DNA of 45,970 bases from CAYMCO01 sp964388955. Its GTDB lineage: Bacteria; Chloroflexota; Anaerolineae; Anaerolineales; E44-bin32. Positions 35,669 through 44,159 of the stretch are shown in pieces. The position numbers were made by a program, and so were the translations under genes. Position 1 is the first letter of the stretch. Each line of letters starts with the position of its first letter. Location: positions 1 through 45,970 of the forward strand of contig CAYMCO010000041.1 in the NCBI GenBank assembly GCA_964388955.1, given 5' to 3'. The notes under the pieces were generated by a model. The model searched no databases. It saw only the letters and a program-made list of their open reading frames with translations, and was not told where the DNA came from.

Positions 35669-35686
35669 TATATATAGAATTCTATT
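35658..35686 (+). promoter_or_regulatory. Putative promoter and palindrome of the Lrp-type regulator
   Basis: On the plus strand a -35 TTGGAC (35658-35663) lies 17 bases before TCTATT (35681-35686). A 12-bp palindrome ATAGAATTCTAT (35674-35685) overlaps the -10 and could be an autoregulatory operator. The -10 is imperfect. Confidence 0.35.
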
Positions 35687-35719
35687 CCAAAACCAAAATC
35701 GGCATTCGGAGAATTGCGC

Positions 35720-36241
35720 ATGACTTCAATGGAGGGAACACAACTCGATGATCTGGATTTTGACATCCTTCGTCTGCTGGCCAAGGACGGCCGGATGTCT
35801 TTCGCCGAGATGGGTAGGACGCTGGGTGTCCCGCTGGGGACGGTTCGCAACCGATTCCTGCGTCTGAAGGAAAGGGAGATTCTTCATGTTATCGGCTGGG
35901 TCGACCCGAGGGAGCTCGGCTACCAGGCCCCGGTGAATCTCCTGATCCGGACACAATCGAAGTACACCGAGTCTGTCCGGCAGCAGGTCGAGATTCTTCC
36001 CGAAGTGGAGTTCCTCGCCAAGGTCACGGGCGAATATGATTTGGTGGCGGACATCGTCTGCGAAGACCTGGAGGACCTGAACGAATTCCTCACTCACAAG
36101 CTGCAGCCGATCGAGGGAGTGGAGGATGCCCGAGTCCTGCTCTACCTGAAGTACCATAAGCCGGTGTCCGCTCCGCCCATGAGCAGCGTCCGCCGTCTCG
36201 AGCACTTCCGGGAAGTCAATTTCGGAGTGACGAGCCAGTAG
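35720..36241 (+). CDS. Lrp/AsnC-family transcriptional regulator
   Basis: The 173-residue protein has the N-terminal winged HTH (LDDLDFDILRLLAKDGRMSF, then AEMGRTLGVPLGTVRNRFLRL) and the C-terminal RAM/AsnC effector domain (about residues 60-150). Lrp-type proteins bind amino acids or related small molecules and DNA as octamers or similar assemblies. GGAG lies 8 bases before ATG 35720, which decides the start over the TTG at 35714. It is divergent from the orphan E1-alpha gene. Being the only transcription factor recognised in the window, it is the natural candidate regulator of the promoter module. That is inference. Confidence 0.9.
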   Translation: MTSMEGTQLDDLDFDILRLLAKDGRMSFAEMGRTLGVPLGTVRNRFLRLKEREILHVIGWVDPRELGYQAPVNLLIRTQSKYTESVRQQVEILPEVEFLAKVTGEYDLVADIVCEDLEDLNEFLTHKLQPIEGVEDARVLLYLKYHKPVSAPPMSSVRRLEHFREVNFGVTSQ

Positions 36242-36305
36242 CCGGTCCGCCGGGCCTCTCCTGCCGACCGGGGTCACGCCGAGGCCTTCCCATCCTCATT
36301 GTGGA

Positions 36306-37172
36306 TCATACGGCGAGAATGGAGGTCAGATTGGGGAGCTCGATTTCGATGTCCAGGCCATCCGCATCCTTGAAGAAGGCCAAGCGCGTGGCCTCGAAAT
36401 CGATGGGGGGCACATGGAAAGACGCCCCCCTTGCCCGCAACTCCTCACAGGCGGAATCGACATCTGGCACCAAGAAGCTCACGTGATCGATCCCTGGCCC
36501 ACACCGGTCCAGGAACTCACGCTCCCGTTCCCATAAACCCGGCGGGGCCATGATCTCGATGGAGGGTGTGAGCCTCCCCTTTGCCTCGATCGAGGCGGGA
36601 TCCGCCATAAACACGATGCCCTCCCTTTTGAGATCCAGGATCGTTCGCAAACCCAGGATTTCCTGATAGAACTGCTCCAAAGACGGCAAATCATCCGTTA
36701 CGATCGAGACATGGTGCAGGTTGTACTTGAATTCGCCCTCCAGGGAACGGCGCGGCCGTCTATCCATCGGTATTCTCGGCTCAAGGAACTCGAATAACCG
36801 CACGATGACCCCGCTCACATGGCGAATTACAAACCCTTTCGCCATTCGCCACGATTGCGGGGCCGTCACAATGTCCACATCCTCAGCCTCGAGCTTGCGG
36901 TACCAATCGTCGACGTGCTCCACCTGGAAGGAGATATGGCTCCTGAGGGATCCATGCCCCTCGAACCGCTCATCCATCCACCTCGTGAACGGGGGCCCGA
37001 TCACCTCGATGCCCAGGCCATATTGTGCAGGCCCATCCTCAAGGAACACCGAAAGGCCGCCATCTCCTTCGACACGCGCCGTTTCCTGCATGCCCAGCAT
37101 GTGTTTGTAGAAGGTCACCGTCCTTTCGACATCTTCCGTCAGCACGCTCACGTGATGCAATCGAAGTCCCAT
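36306..37172 (-). CDS. Two-domain VOC protein
   Basis: The 288-residue protein has two VOC units. The second keeps a His-His-Glu set (LHHVSIVTDD, GIDHVSF, GLDIEIE). The first keeps both His (LHHVSVLTED, LRSHISF) but has Arg at the Glu position (GVIVRLFE). So the C-terminal half is the likely metal site, as in extradiol dioxygenases. GGAGG lies 7 bases before ATG 37172. It stands as a single minus-strand gene convergent to the regulator. An extended -10-like TGC-TATTGC is visible at 37334-37342, but the -35 is weak. Confidence 0.82.
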   Translation of the reverse strand: MGLRLHHVSVLTEDVERTVTFYKHMLGMQETARVEGDGGLSVFLEDGPAQYGLGIEVIGPPFTRWMDERFEGHGSLRSHISFQVEHVDDWYRKLEAEDVDIVTAPQSWRMAKGFVIRHVSGVIVRLFEFLEPRIPMDRRPRRSLEGEFKYNLHHVSIVTDDLPSLEQFYQEILGLRTILDLKREGIVFMADPASIEAKGRLTPSIEIMAPPGLWEREREFLDRCGPGIDHVSFLVPDVDSACEELRARGASFHVPPIDFEATRLAFFKDADGLDIEIELPNLTSILAV

Positions 37173-37471
37173 CGTCACTCCTCCAGGCTGAGAGAGGATC
37201 GGCTACACGAAGGCGCTTCCCAGAGGGAGACGGCCTTCATCCAGGGCAACCAGTGCATCCATCGATCCGAGGGTCACCCAGAGACGCCTCGGGTCAAGGA
37301 GATGCTCCTGCTCCTACCATCGCAGCGAAATCCGCAATAGCATATAGCGAAACCGCCAAGAGGCAAAGGGCCAGAGGGCCGGGCCACCAAATCAGGAAAG
37401 GCCAGAACCACGCACCACCACCGGGGCGAAGCCAAAGAACCCAGATCGGATGGATCCAATAATCCGTTGGC

Positions 37472-38242
37472 CTACGGCACGGCCGGATTTGCCCATGAGG
37501 GGTAGCCGTCGGGCGGTAGGTTCGCCAGAAAGGCCGGCAATGGCCCGAGCCGCTCGTTGCCGTAGGCGGCAAACATCGTCAGGCTGGCCATTCCGACCCA
37601 CTCCTTTGGCACATCACCGGAGAAGTCATTCGTGCTGATCCACAGCCCGCGAAGGCGATCCAGCCGGCCGAGTTCGGCCGGCAACTCCCCGCTCAACCGG
37701 TTGTCTCTCAGCTTCAGACTCTCGAGGTTGCGCAGATTTCCGAACTCAGGTGGGAGGGGCCCCTCCAGACTGTTCCCATCCAGATCGAGCGAACGCAGGT
37801 TGGACAGTCTTCCGAGTTCGGGGGGCAGGTTGCCGTCGAGATGGTTGTGATGCAGGATCAGCATCTGCAAACGAGCCAGATTTCCCAGCTCAGCCGGGAT
37901 GCTGCCGGAGATCTCGTTGTAATACATGCTGATCACTTCGAGATGATCGAGTTCGGCGAGCGATTTGGGGAGCTGGCCGGTGATATTGATATAGTTCATA
38001 CTGATGCCGGTGACATGGCCGCCGGAACAAGTGATACCAAACCACGCGCAGACCTCCGGGGTCTCCAGCCAGCCACGGCGATCCTTCCAGTTTGGGCCCC
38101 CTGTTGCCTGGAAGAAATCGCTCAATGCGACGCACTCGGACTTCGGCACATCCCTGGCGGTGTCGCAGAAACTCCGCGCCGGGCTGCACCCTGTGAGGGA
38201 TATCCCGACCACAAGGAGGCCGACCGCCAAAGCCCGCTTCAT
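37472..38242 (-). CDS. Leucine-rich-repeat lipoprotein
   Basis: The 256-residue lipoprotein begins MKRALAVGLLVVGISLTGC (Cys19). A plant-type LRR N-cap follows (ALSDFFQATGGPNW..GW), then about seven repeats of the L..L..L.L..N.LsG.iP.ELG.L type (for example ISGSIPAELGNL). Such proteins occur in Chloroflexota and other environmental bacteria; they are probably surface-exposed binding or adhesion proteins. GAGGG lies 5 bases before ATG 38242. It is unrelated in sequence to the metabolic genes and stands between VOC and MFS genes. Confidence 0.85.
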   Translation of the reverse strand: MKRALAVGLLVVGISLTGCSPARSFCDTARDVPKSECVALSDFFQATGGPNWKDRRGWLETPEVCAWFGITCSGGHVTGISMNYINITGQLPKSLAELDHLEVISMYYNEISGSIPAELGNLARLQMLILHHNHLDGNLPPELGRLSNLRSLDLDGNSLEGPLPPEFGNLRNLESLKLRDNRLSGELPAELGRLDRLRGLWISTNDFSGDVPKEWVGMASLTMFAAYGNERLGPLPAFLANLPPDGYPSWANPAVP

Positions 38243-38445
38243 CGATCCCTCGCCAAGTCACAGAATCAGGCAACCGTTGATGCAAATCGCAATCACCGAG
38301 GTTCGCGATCCTCGTTCCAGTATACATCCCCCAATCATTGGCGGGCGGCGCCTCTACGACGGGCCCTCACCGAAAGAAGTGGTGGAATTCAAGGGTCTTC
38401 AGCCTGCGCGATGCCGTGCCGGCCCGAGGCAGAGTGAGTGGAGAT

Positions 38446-39675
38446 CTATTCTCCCCGCATCTGCGCCAGGATGAGCGGTTCTTTGAAGCGTGCCGTGAGG
38501 AAGAGCCCGAGGATCATGAGCACGATGAGCAGGCTGAGGGAAATGGTCATGGAGCCGTCGCTGGGCGATCGGAGGCTGTCCATTCCGAAGATGAAGATGA
38601 TACCTGAGATCTGCCCCATAAGCAGCAGGAGGCCGTTGGAGGTGCCCTCCGGGGCCGGAGTGGTGATCTCGGCCCCATATTGGAAACCAAGAGGGCCCGC
38701 ACTCAACAGGAAGAAACCCATCACAAACGCCGACAGGAGCAGAAAGGGATAGTTGGGCGCAAAGGCGACCCCGGCAAGCCCCAGGGTGGCGCCAGCCACG
38801 GCAAGTATCAAGTAGGGCACACGTTTGCGGGCGCGGTCGGAGAGCGCCGGGATGATCAGGGCTCCCACGATCCCTCCGATCACCATCAATCCTCCGGTGA
38901 GCCCGGCCTGCGTGATCGAAAAGCCCCGTGGTGCCATGATATCCTCAATCCAGGTCGTCACAGCATTGAAGACCCCCAGGCCGATGAAGAAGACGGCCAT
39001 CAACATGACGAACTCCTTCATTCGCACCATCTGCTTCAGCCCTTCGAGTGCCAAAGACCGATCTTCCTGCCCGGGTGGATTGGGGGGTGTGGGAGGGCGT
39101 TCTCTCGCCAGCGCGATGAACCCCAGCACCATTACTGCACCGGCGACTCCATAGGTCAGCAGCATTCCTTCGATTCCGGAGCGGAGGGTGAGAAAAGGGG
39201 TCAAAGCAAGGCCGAGGACGATCCCAAGATACATCGCCAGCGAACCGAATCCTGACGCAATTGCCCGCTCTCCAACGGGGAACCAGTGCGCAGCTACAGT
39301 GGTGATAGCGTTCAGAATGAACGGCTGGCCGACTGCAATGCCGATCTGGGCGATCAGGGCCAGGGTATAGTCCCCTCCGACCAAGCCGCGCATCAAGCCG
39401 AAAATCCCCGTGAGTGCCGCGCCGATCGCCACCGCGGTTCTCATTCCGAATGTATCTATGACCCATGATGCGGGAATGGAGAAGAAGATGTAGACGATCA
39501 TGAAACTCATCGACAGGAGGCCGATGCTCAAGTGCGATACCCCGTAGAAGGCGGCCGCATCGCCGGTCACCGCCGCGAATGTAATCCAAAGCAACTGATT
39601 GATGGCCACCACCAGCATGAAGGCTCCCAGTACCACCCATCGGTAGGGATAGACTTTGTAGGTTGGAACATGCAT
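38446..39675 (-). CDS. MFS transporter (12 TM, FLVCR-like pattern)
   Basis: The 409-residue protein has about 12 predicted transmembrane segments beginning at YRWVVLGAFMLVVAINQLLW. The stretch QPFILNAITTVAAHWFPVGERAIASG resembles the FLVCR/heme-and-choline-type MFS branch, and the substrate is unknown. FLVCR relatives transport heme or choline; choline would fit a betaine theme, but this is only a family-level hint. GGAGGAG lies upstream of ATG 39675. It stands alone on the minus strand. Confidence 0.82.
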   Translation of the reverse strand: MHVPTYKVYPYRWVVLGAFMLVVAINQLLWITFAAVTGDAAAFYGVSHLSIGLLSMSFMIVYIFFSIPASWVIDTFGMRTAVAIGAALTGIFGLMRGLVGGDYTLALIAQIGIAVGQPFILNAITTVAAHWFPVGERAIASGFGSLAMYLGIVLGLALTPFLTLRSGIEGMLLTYGVAGAVMVLGFIALARERPPTPPNPPGQEDRSLALEGLKQMVRMKEFVMLMAVFFIGLGVFNAVTTWIEDIMAPRGFSITQAGLTGGLMVIGGIVGALIIPALSDRARKRVPYLILAVAGATLGLAGVAFAPNYPFLLLSAFVMGFFLLSAGPLGFQYGAEITTPAPEGTSNGLLLLMGQISGIIFIFGMDSLRSPSDGSMTISLSLLIVLMILGLFLTARFKEPLILAQMRGE

Positions 39676-40115
39676 GGTATCGGCTCCTCCCGTTCAGGAC
39701 TGCGAGCGCAGTGAGGCGTTCTCTTTAAAAGCGGGCAGCGTTGATCGAAGCGTCTGTTCTTCCCTGAAGCCAAACGGTGACCCGGCCCTCTTAATGTAAA
39801 CACGCAATCACCAGCGGAGGTGCGGAAATCCTCCGTCTCGATTCTGGCCTTGAACGCTAAGAGGCGCGGAGCCATTCTCGTGCTGCTCTCCATGCGCTCG
39901 GCGGTTCTCTTATCGAGGGAGTTCCGGACCTTCGGTCGCTCGCGCACCCGAAAATGAATAGTCCACCGACGACTGTTCTGGGATGCATGTCGTTCGTCGG
40001 GAATACCGTGAAGTGTTGTAATATGGTTGCGACGGCCACGAACTGGAGACTTCGTCGTGCCGGACATCTTCCTCGCAACCGCGCATTTGCGCTCGCTCCG
40101 AAAGGAGACCCTTCG
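39676..40115. other. Intergenic region between MFS and NHL genes
   Basis: These 440 bases between divergent genes show no supported gene and no promoter of the shared module. Long frames here end in or extend the neighbours without ribosome-binding sites. Confidence 0.5.
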
Positions 40116-42086
40116 ATGCCGGAGATACCTGTCAATTCGATCGTGGGTTTCTTGGGGGTGGTATCCCTGATCATCGGCTTTTTCCTCGCCCTGGCAGGTT
40201 CACAGATTGTCAAAGTGGAGAAGGTCTCTGTAGAACCGGGCCCCAGGACCTGGGGATTCGGCCTCGGCTTATTGGTTGTTGGCGCAGCCCTCCTGATCAT
40301 AGATGCTTCTCGACCCCCTATTACAGATGCTCCCCTCACCGAGGGGAGCACCGCACATGTGACACGTACCGCGACGCCGACAGCGGAGATCGTGCTCGAC
40401 ATTCAGCCTACTCCCACGAGCCCGGGGGTGACCCAGGAGACAATCGAGGCAGCCATTTCCGGGGCGAGTGCGACCCCCATCGAGGTGGGAACCGGGGTCG
40501 ATGTTGGCCGAACCTACGAGGATCCGACCTTCGGGATCAGAGTGAAACCCGGATACTCTGTGGAGCAGATCATTCGGCCAGCGATCATTGGACCAACGGA
40601 TGTGGCCATCGGGCCCGACAACTCTCTCTACATATCCGAATGGCTGACCCATCGAGTGGTTCAACTCCTCAAGAATGGCACCGTGATCTCAATTGTGGAG
40701 GATCCCGAGGTCGGCCTGAGTCTGGCGTCAGATGCGCAGGGGAATCTCTATGTACCCAGAGGGAGTGAGATCCTCAGGGTTACCCCAGAAGGCGATAGAA
40801 CGGTGTTCACCTCGGGAATTCAGGCTTGCGGCCTCGCGCTGGGCCCCGAGGGCAACCTATATGCAACGAGTGGCAACTATCTAATCAAGATCACCGCCGA
40901 TGGGGACCAAGTCGTCCTCTCGAGGGATATCCCCGGCTGTGGTGATCTCGCTGTCGGCCCTTCGGGCGATATATTCGTTGCATATTGGCCAACGGGGGAG
41001 GTGCTGCGAGTGTCCCCGGACGGCACGCTGAGCCCATTGTCGAATGGCTTTGTGCATAACGCCTTCAACATCGAGGTCGATGGGTCCGGGGAGCTGTATG
41101 CGAATCAGGGCTATCTCTGGAAGCTCTCACTCGAAGACGGATCGCGTTCGGAGCCGCTGCTGGAGAATCTCAATGTGGCCATCAACTGGCGGCCGTTCGC
41201 GTTCTTTCCGGGTGGGGATGCCGCCTTCATCAGCCCGAGCACGAACACGGCGGTGAAAGTCTCCATGGATGGATCGCAGGCGGAATGCCTGCTGGAGGGC
41301 TTGGGCAACTCCTATGGCCTGGCGATCAATCCCGCCGGGAAGGTGTTCCTCGGAGAGAGCAACTGCCACCCGATAACGCCTGGCAGGATCGTTGAAGTGA
41401 GTCCAGGAGGGGCGACGCAAGAATACGCCACCGGGTTCGGTTTTATCCACGATATCACCTTCGATGAATCTGGAAATATGTTTATCGCCGATTTTGACTA
41501 CGGTGAGGATGGGCGGGGGCGATTGCTGCGGGTTACCGCAGGAGGAGAGGTGGAAATCCTGCCCACAGGGGGGATCGATCTTCTCAGCATCGCCTACCTG
41601 CCCGGCTCGAATGAAATCATCGGTTTCGATGCAAACAGCAAAGGTTTTGTCCGCATATCGAGCCAATATGCGGTTCAACAGGTGAATTTCCAGTTCGGGG
41701 CTCCCGTGCACACGGTTCATCTCGGTGCGGATCCGCAGGGGGACCTGGTCGCTTTGGTGATCTTCGAGGAAGGGATCCGTGAGGGGCCTGTGCACAGGGG
41801 CGTGTTCCGGATTTCACAGACGGGGGAGACGACACTGCTGTCCACGGTGGACACGCCGTTTGCCGGCACGGAAGATGACATCTACGCATCCCCCTCGGGG
41901 GAGATATTCATCGCAGGTGCGTCCAATGTGGAGGCGTCTTCTTGGATCCTGACCATCGCGAAGGACGGGGAGCCCACGGTCCTGGCGGAGAATCTGCCCT
42001 TCAGCACGCAAAGCCTGGTGGTCGATGGGCGCGGGGACGTGTACTTCACATGCGCGGCTGGCTTATTCCGGATTCGTGCGGATTAG
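40116..42086 (+). CDS. Membrane-anchored NHL/SMP-30-like beta-propeller protein
   Basis: The 656-residue protein has two N-terminal transmembrane stretches (about 6-30 and 45-62), a Thr/Pro-rich linker, and then repeated propeller blades with motifs such as DVAIGPDNSLYISEW, SDAQGNLYVPRG, LGPEGNLYATSG and VGPSGDIFVAYW (GPD/E-G-xLY repeats), as in NHL, SMP-30 and streptogramin-lyase-like folds. It is probably displayed outside the cytoplasmic membrane and may sense or bind a sugar or small molecule. Start ATG 40116 has AAAGGAG 8 bases upstream; the frame to 39954 has no signal peptide or site. No enzyme activity can be assigned. Confidence 0.85.
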   Translation: MPEIPVNSIVGFLGVVSLIIGFFLALAGSQIVKVEKVSVEPGPRTWGFGLGLLVVGAALLIIDASRPPITDAPLTEGSTAHVTRTATPTAEIVLDIQPTPTSPGVTQETIEAAISGASATPIEVGTGVDVGRTYEDPTFGIRVKPGYSVEQIIRPAIIGPTDVAIGPDNSLYISEWLTHRVVQLLKNGTVISIVEDPEVGLSLASDAQGNLYVPRGSEILRVTPEGDRTVFTSGIQACGLALGPEGNLYATSGNYLIKITADGDQVVLSRDIPGCGDLAVGPSGDIFVAYWPTGEVLRVSPDGTLSPLSNGFVHNAFNIEVDGSGELYANQGYLWKLSLEDGSRSEPLLENLNVAINWRPFAFFPGGDAAFISPSTNTAVKVSMDGSQAECLLEGLGNSYGLAINPAGKVFLGESNCHPITPGRIVEVSPGGATQEYATGFGFIHDITFDESGNMFIADFDYGEDGRGRLLRVTAGGEVEILPTGGIDLLSIAYLPGSNEIIGFDANSKGFVRISSQYAVQQVNFQFGAPVHTVHLGADPQGDLVALVIFEEGIREGPVHRGVFRISQTGETTLLSTVDTPFAGTEDDIYASPSGEIFIAGASNVEASSWILTIAKDGEPTVLAENLPFSTQSLVVDGRGDVYFTCAAGLFRIRAD

Positions 42087-42444
42087 GGCGCCAGAGCGCC
42101 ATCCCCGATCCGGATGCCCCCGCATTATGGAGCCCATGATAATCTGAGGCGCACCACCCAATCGCCCACGAACACCACTCCTTCGCCTGGCGAGCCCGAT
42201 CTCGATTCAACGCGTCGGGGATGGATTCTATGCCCAAGTGTGGACGGAGGAGAGCATCGGCTTGAGCGGTCTGGCCTTCTGGGGCACACTATGAAGCGTT
42301 CGAAGTCAGGAATCCATCGATTGCCTATTTGGCGATACCGTTGGATGTGCTCTGCATGACGCTTCACCCGGCGATATATAGGGGGCTGCGAGTTGGGCGA
42401 CCGCAAGAGACCGGCAAGGATTTCGCTTTGGAGGCCGAGAGATC
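42087..42444. other. Region upstream of class II aldolase, possible gene remnant
   Basis: This stretch holds the bulk of the frame-shifted remnant described separately at 42148-42448; otherwise no gene, terminator or clear promoter was identified. Confidence 0.4.
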
Positions 42445-42448
42445 ATGA
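42148..42448 (+). pseudogene. Possible frameshifted gene remnant coupled to the aldolase
   Basis: Two overlapping frames read as protein-like: 42148-42296 (ending RVGDGFYAQVWTEESIGLSG, then FWGTL and stop) and 42268-42448 (from AHYEAFEVRNPSIAYLAIPL to ALEAERS and TGA). The second stop overlaps the aldolase ATG as ATGA, the classic coupled-gene arrangement. A single frameshift near 42290 would join them. No start with a site is visible and no family was recognised, so this is tentative. Confidence 0.25.
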
Positions 42449-43092
42449 CGGACAGACACCAAGCCATGCGCAAATTGATCGTGAAGTTTGGCGCCGAGCT
42501 CTACGACCGTCAGCTGACCGATGTCGCAGGGGGGAACATCAGCGTCCGTGTGGATGATAGGGTGCTGATGACACCAACCCGGGCCGGGAATCTCCATCAT
42601 TGGCGCCTGCGGCCGGAACAGATCCTGACATTGGATCTAGAGGGAAGGAAGTTGGACGGGAATGGAGAAATCTCTCGCGAAGCCAAGGTGCACTTGAAAC
42701 TATTGAACGAGTTCTATCCGGATGGCTCCGCGGTGGTGCACGGGCATGCTCGCAACGTGATGGTCTTTTGTGCGGCGGAGGCATCGATCCCACCCGTGCT
42801 CCACTCCACCATAAGATTCGGCGAAATCCGGCAATGTCTCGACGCCCCATCTGGCACGGATGCCTTGGCCGACAACATCGCGAAGGTCATTCGTGGCCAA
42901 GAAGAGCGGATCCGCAGACAGGCCGCATTGGTGATGGCACCGCGCCACGGGCTGTTCGCTCTGGGGAAGGATCTGTATGCCGCCTTTGACGCAGTCCAGC
43001 GAGTGGACACGAATGCCTATTGCATTCTCATGGGACAAGGACTCTTCACATTCCGGCGGCCCGGCGGAATCTCCTGCGAGGATACGGAATGA
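42445..43092 (+). CDS. Class II aldolase/adducin-family protein
   Basis: The 215-residue protein has the class II aldolase fold: GGNISVR (28-34), Glu79 (SREAKVHL), the zinc pair His99/His101 (VHGHARN) and the third ligand His168 (PRHGLFALG), matching the Glu-His-His-His arrangement of L-fuculose-phosphate aldolase. It would cleave or epimerise a phosphorylated sugar or sugar acid, or decarboxylate a related substrate; the substrate is unknown. GAGG-type sequence precedes ATG 42445, and the ATGA overlap suggests coupling with the sequence upstream. No sugar kinase is adjacent. Confidence 0.88.
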   Translation: MTDRHQAMRKLIVKFGAELYDRQLTDVAGGNISVRVDDRVLMTPTRAGNLHHWRLRPEQILTLDLEGRKLDGNGEISREAKVHLKLLNEFYPDGSAVVHGHARNVMVFCAAEASIPPVLHSTIRFGEIRQCLDAPSGTDALADNIAKVIRGQEERIRRQAALVMAPRHGLFALGKDLYAAFDAVQRVDTNAYCILMGQGLFTFRRPGGISCEDTE

Positions 43093-43438
43093 GCTCTAGT
43101 CCGGCATACCCCATGAATCGGCCGGCGATCCGTGCTCACCCATCATAGCGGAGTGGCTCCTGACACGATCGTTGGACTGTGAGCCATTGGCTTGCCCATG
43201 AACCTGGCATCGGACGGCGCCTGCAAGAATTCGCGAACACCTGTATCGATGAATCCTTGGGACGGGATGCAATTGCTCGATTGGGCTTTGGACGGAGGGC
43301 GAATCAGGGGCAGAGCGACCCGCTTCTCCACCGCCATCGGGCTCCCTCGTCTCGTACCGTAATCCTTTCCGCGTAAGAGTTCGGTTTCCCACAGCGTCTA
43401 TTATTCATGGGGGATATTGGATGCTGGAGGGACTGAGG
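43093..43438. other. Intergenic region
   Basis: These 346 bases show no supported gene. A TATTAT at about 43400 could be a -10 for the following gene, but no convincing -35 is seen. Confidence 0.45.
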
Positions 43439-43846
43439 ATGAGCAACCGTAATGATTGGAATGCCAAGATCATCGAAGAGTTCCGGCGGAATGACGGGGA
43501 AGTCGGTGGGCCTTACGAGGGGATGAAATTGCTCATATTGCACACAACGGGTGCGAAGAGCGGAAAAGAGCACGTTAACCCCGTGGCGACCGTGAGGGTG
43601 GACGGCCATTATGTGATCATCGCCTCCAAGGGCGGGGCGCCGAGCAATCCCGATTGGTACTACAACCTGGTCGCCAACCCGCGGGTCACCGTGGAGACCG
43701 GCTCGGAGACACTGGAGGCGCTCGCCGAGGTAATAAAGGAGCCCGAACGCAGCGAACTCTACGCCAAGGTGGCAGACCGCTATCCGGGCTTCAAGGAGTA
43801 CGAGCGCCGGACCGACCGCTTGATCCCGGTGATCAAACTGACATAG
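43439..43846 (+). CDS. Deazaflavin-type (DUF385/DDN-like) nitroreductase family protein
   Basis: The 135-residue protein matches the F420H2-dependent quinone/nitroreductase (Ddn/DUF385) family: KLLILHTTGAKSGKEHVNPVATVRVDG, then ASKGGAPSNPDWYYNLVANPRVTVE. These split-barrel proteins bind F420 or related deazaflavins, or heme/FMN in relatives. Presence of F420 in this organism is a reasonable inference for Chloroflexota but is not proven here. GGAGGG lies about 7 bases before ATG 43439. Confidence 0.88.
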   Translation: MSNRNDWNAKIIEEFRRNDGEVGGPYEGMKLLILHTTGAKSGKEHVNPVATVRVDGHYVIIASKGGAPSNPDWYYNLVANPRVTVETGSETLEALAEVIKEPERSELYAKVADRYPGFKEYERRTDRLIPVIKLT

Positions 43847-44159
43847 TCGGACCGGGAGTCCCCTCGGGGTCATGGCGATGAATGACGCGCCTGAGTCGGT
43901 CCGGAGACCCGCAGCGTGCCGACAAGGGTGTCATTCCAGCCGAACGATCTGAGTCCGCAAGGATTCGTGAATCGCCCCGATGATTTCCGCCGGCCGCTCG
44001 GAGCGCGCATTAGGCCACGCGTGCCAGGTGATCTCCGGGTGCCAATCTGGGATGGTTGTCCAACACACGAGGCGGCGGCAAACTCATCCACCTCGCGGAA
44101 TTGTCAAGCGGTCCAGAATTCCGACAAATATGCAGGCCTCACCGAGCAGCGCGTGCCGC
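43847..44159. other. Convergent intergenic region
   Basis: No gene and no clear terminator hairpin were recognised in these 313 bases between two convergent genes. Confidence 0.45.

Noticed and set aside
42125..42406. Minus-strand frame of 93 codons upstream of the aldolase
   Set aside because: Arg/Pro/Ser-rich translation with no start signal; it looks like a shadow frame.
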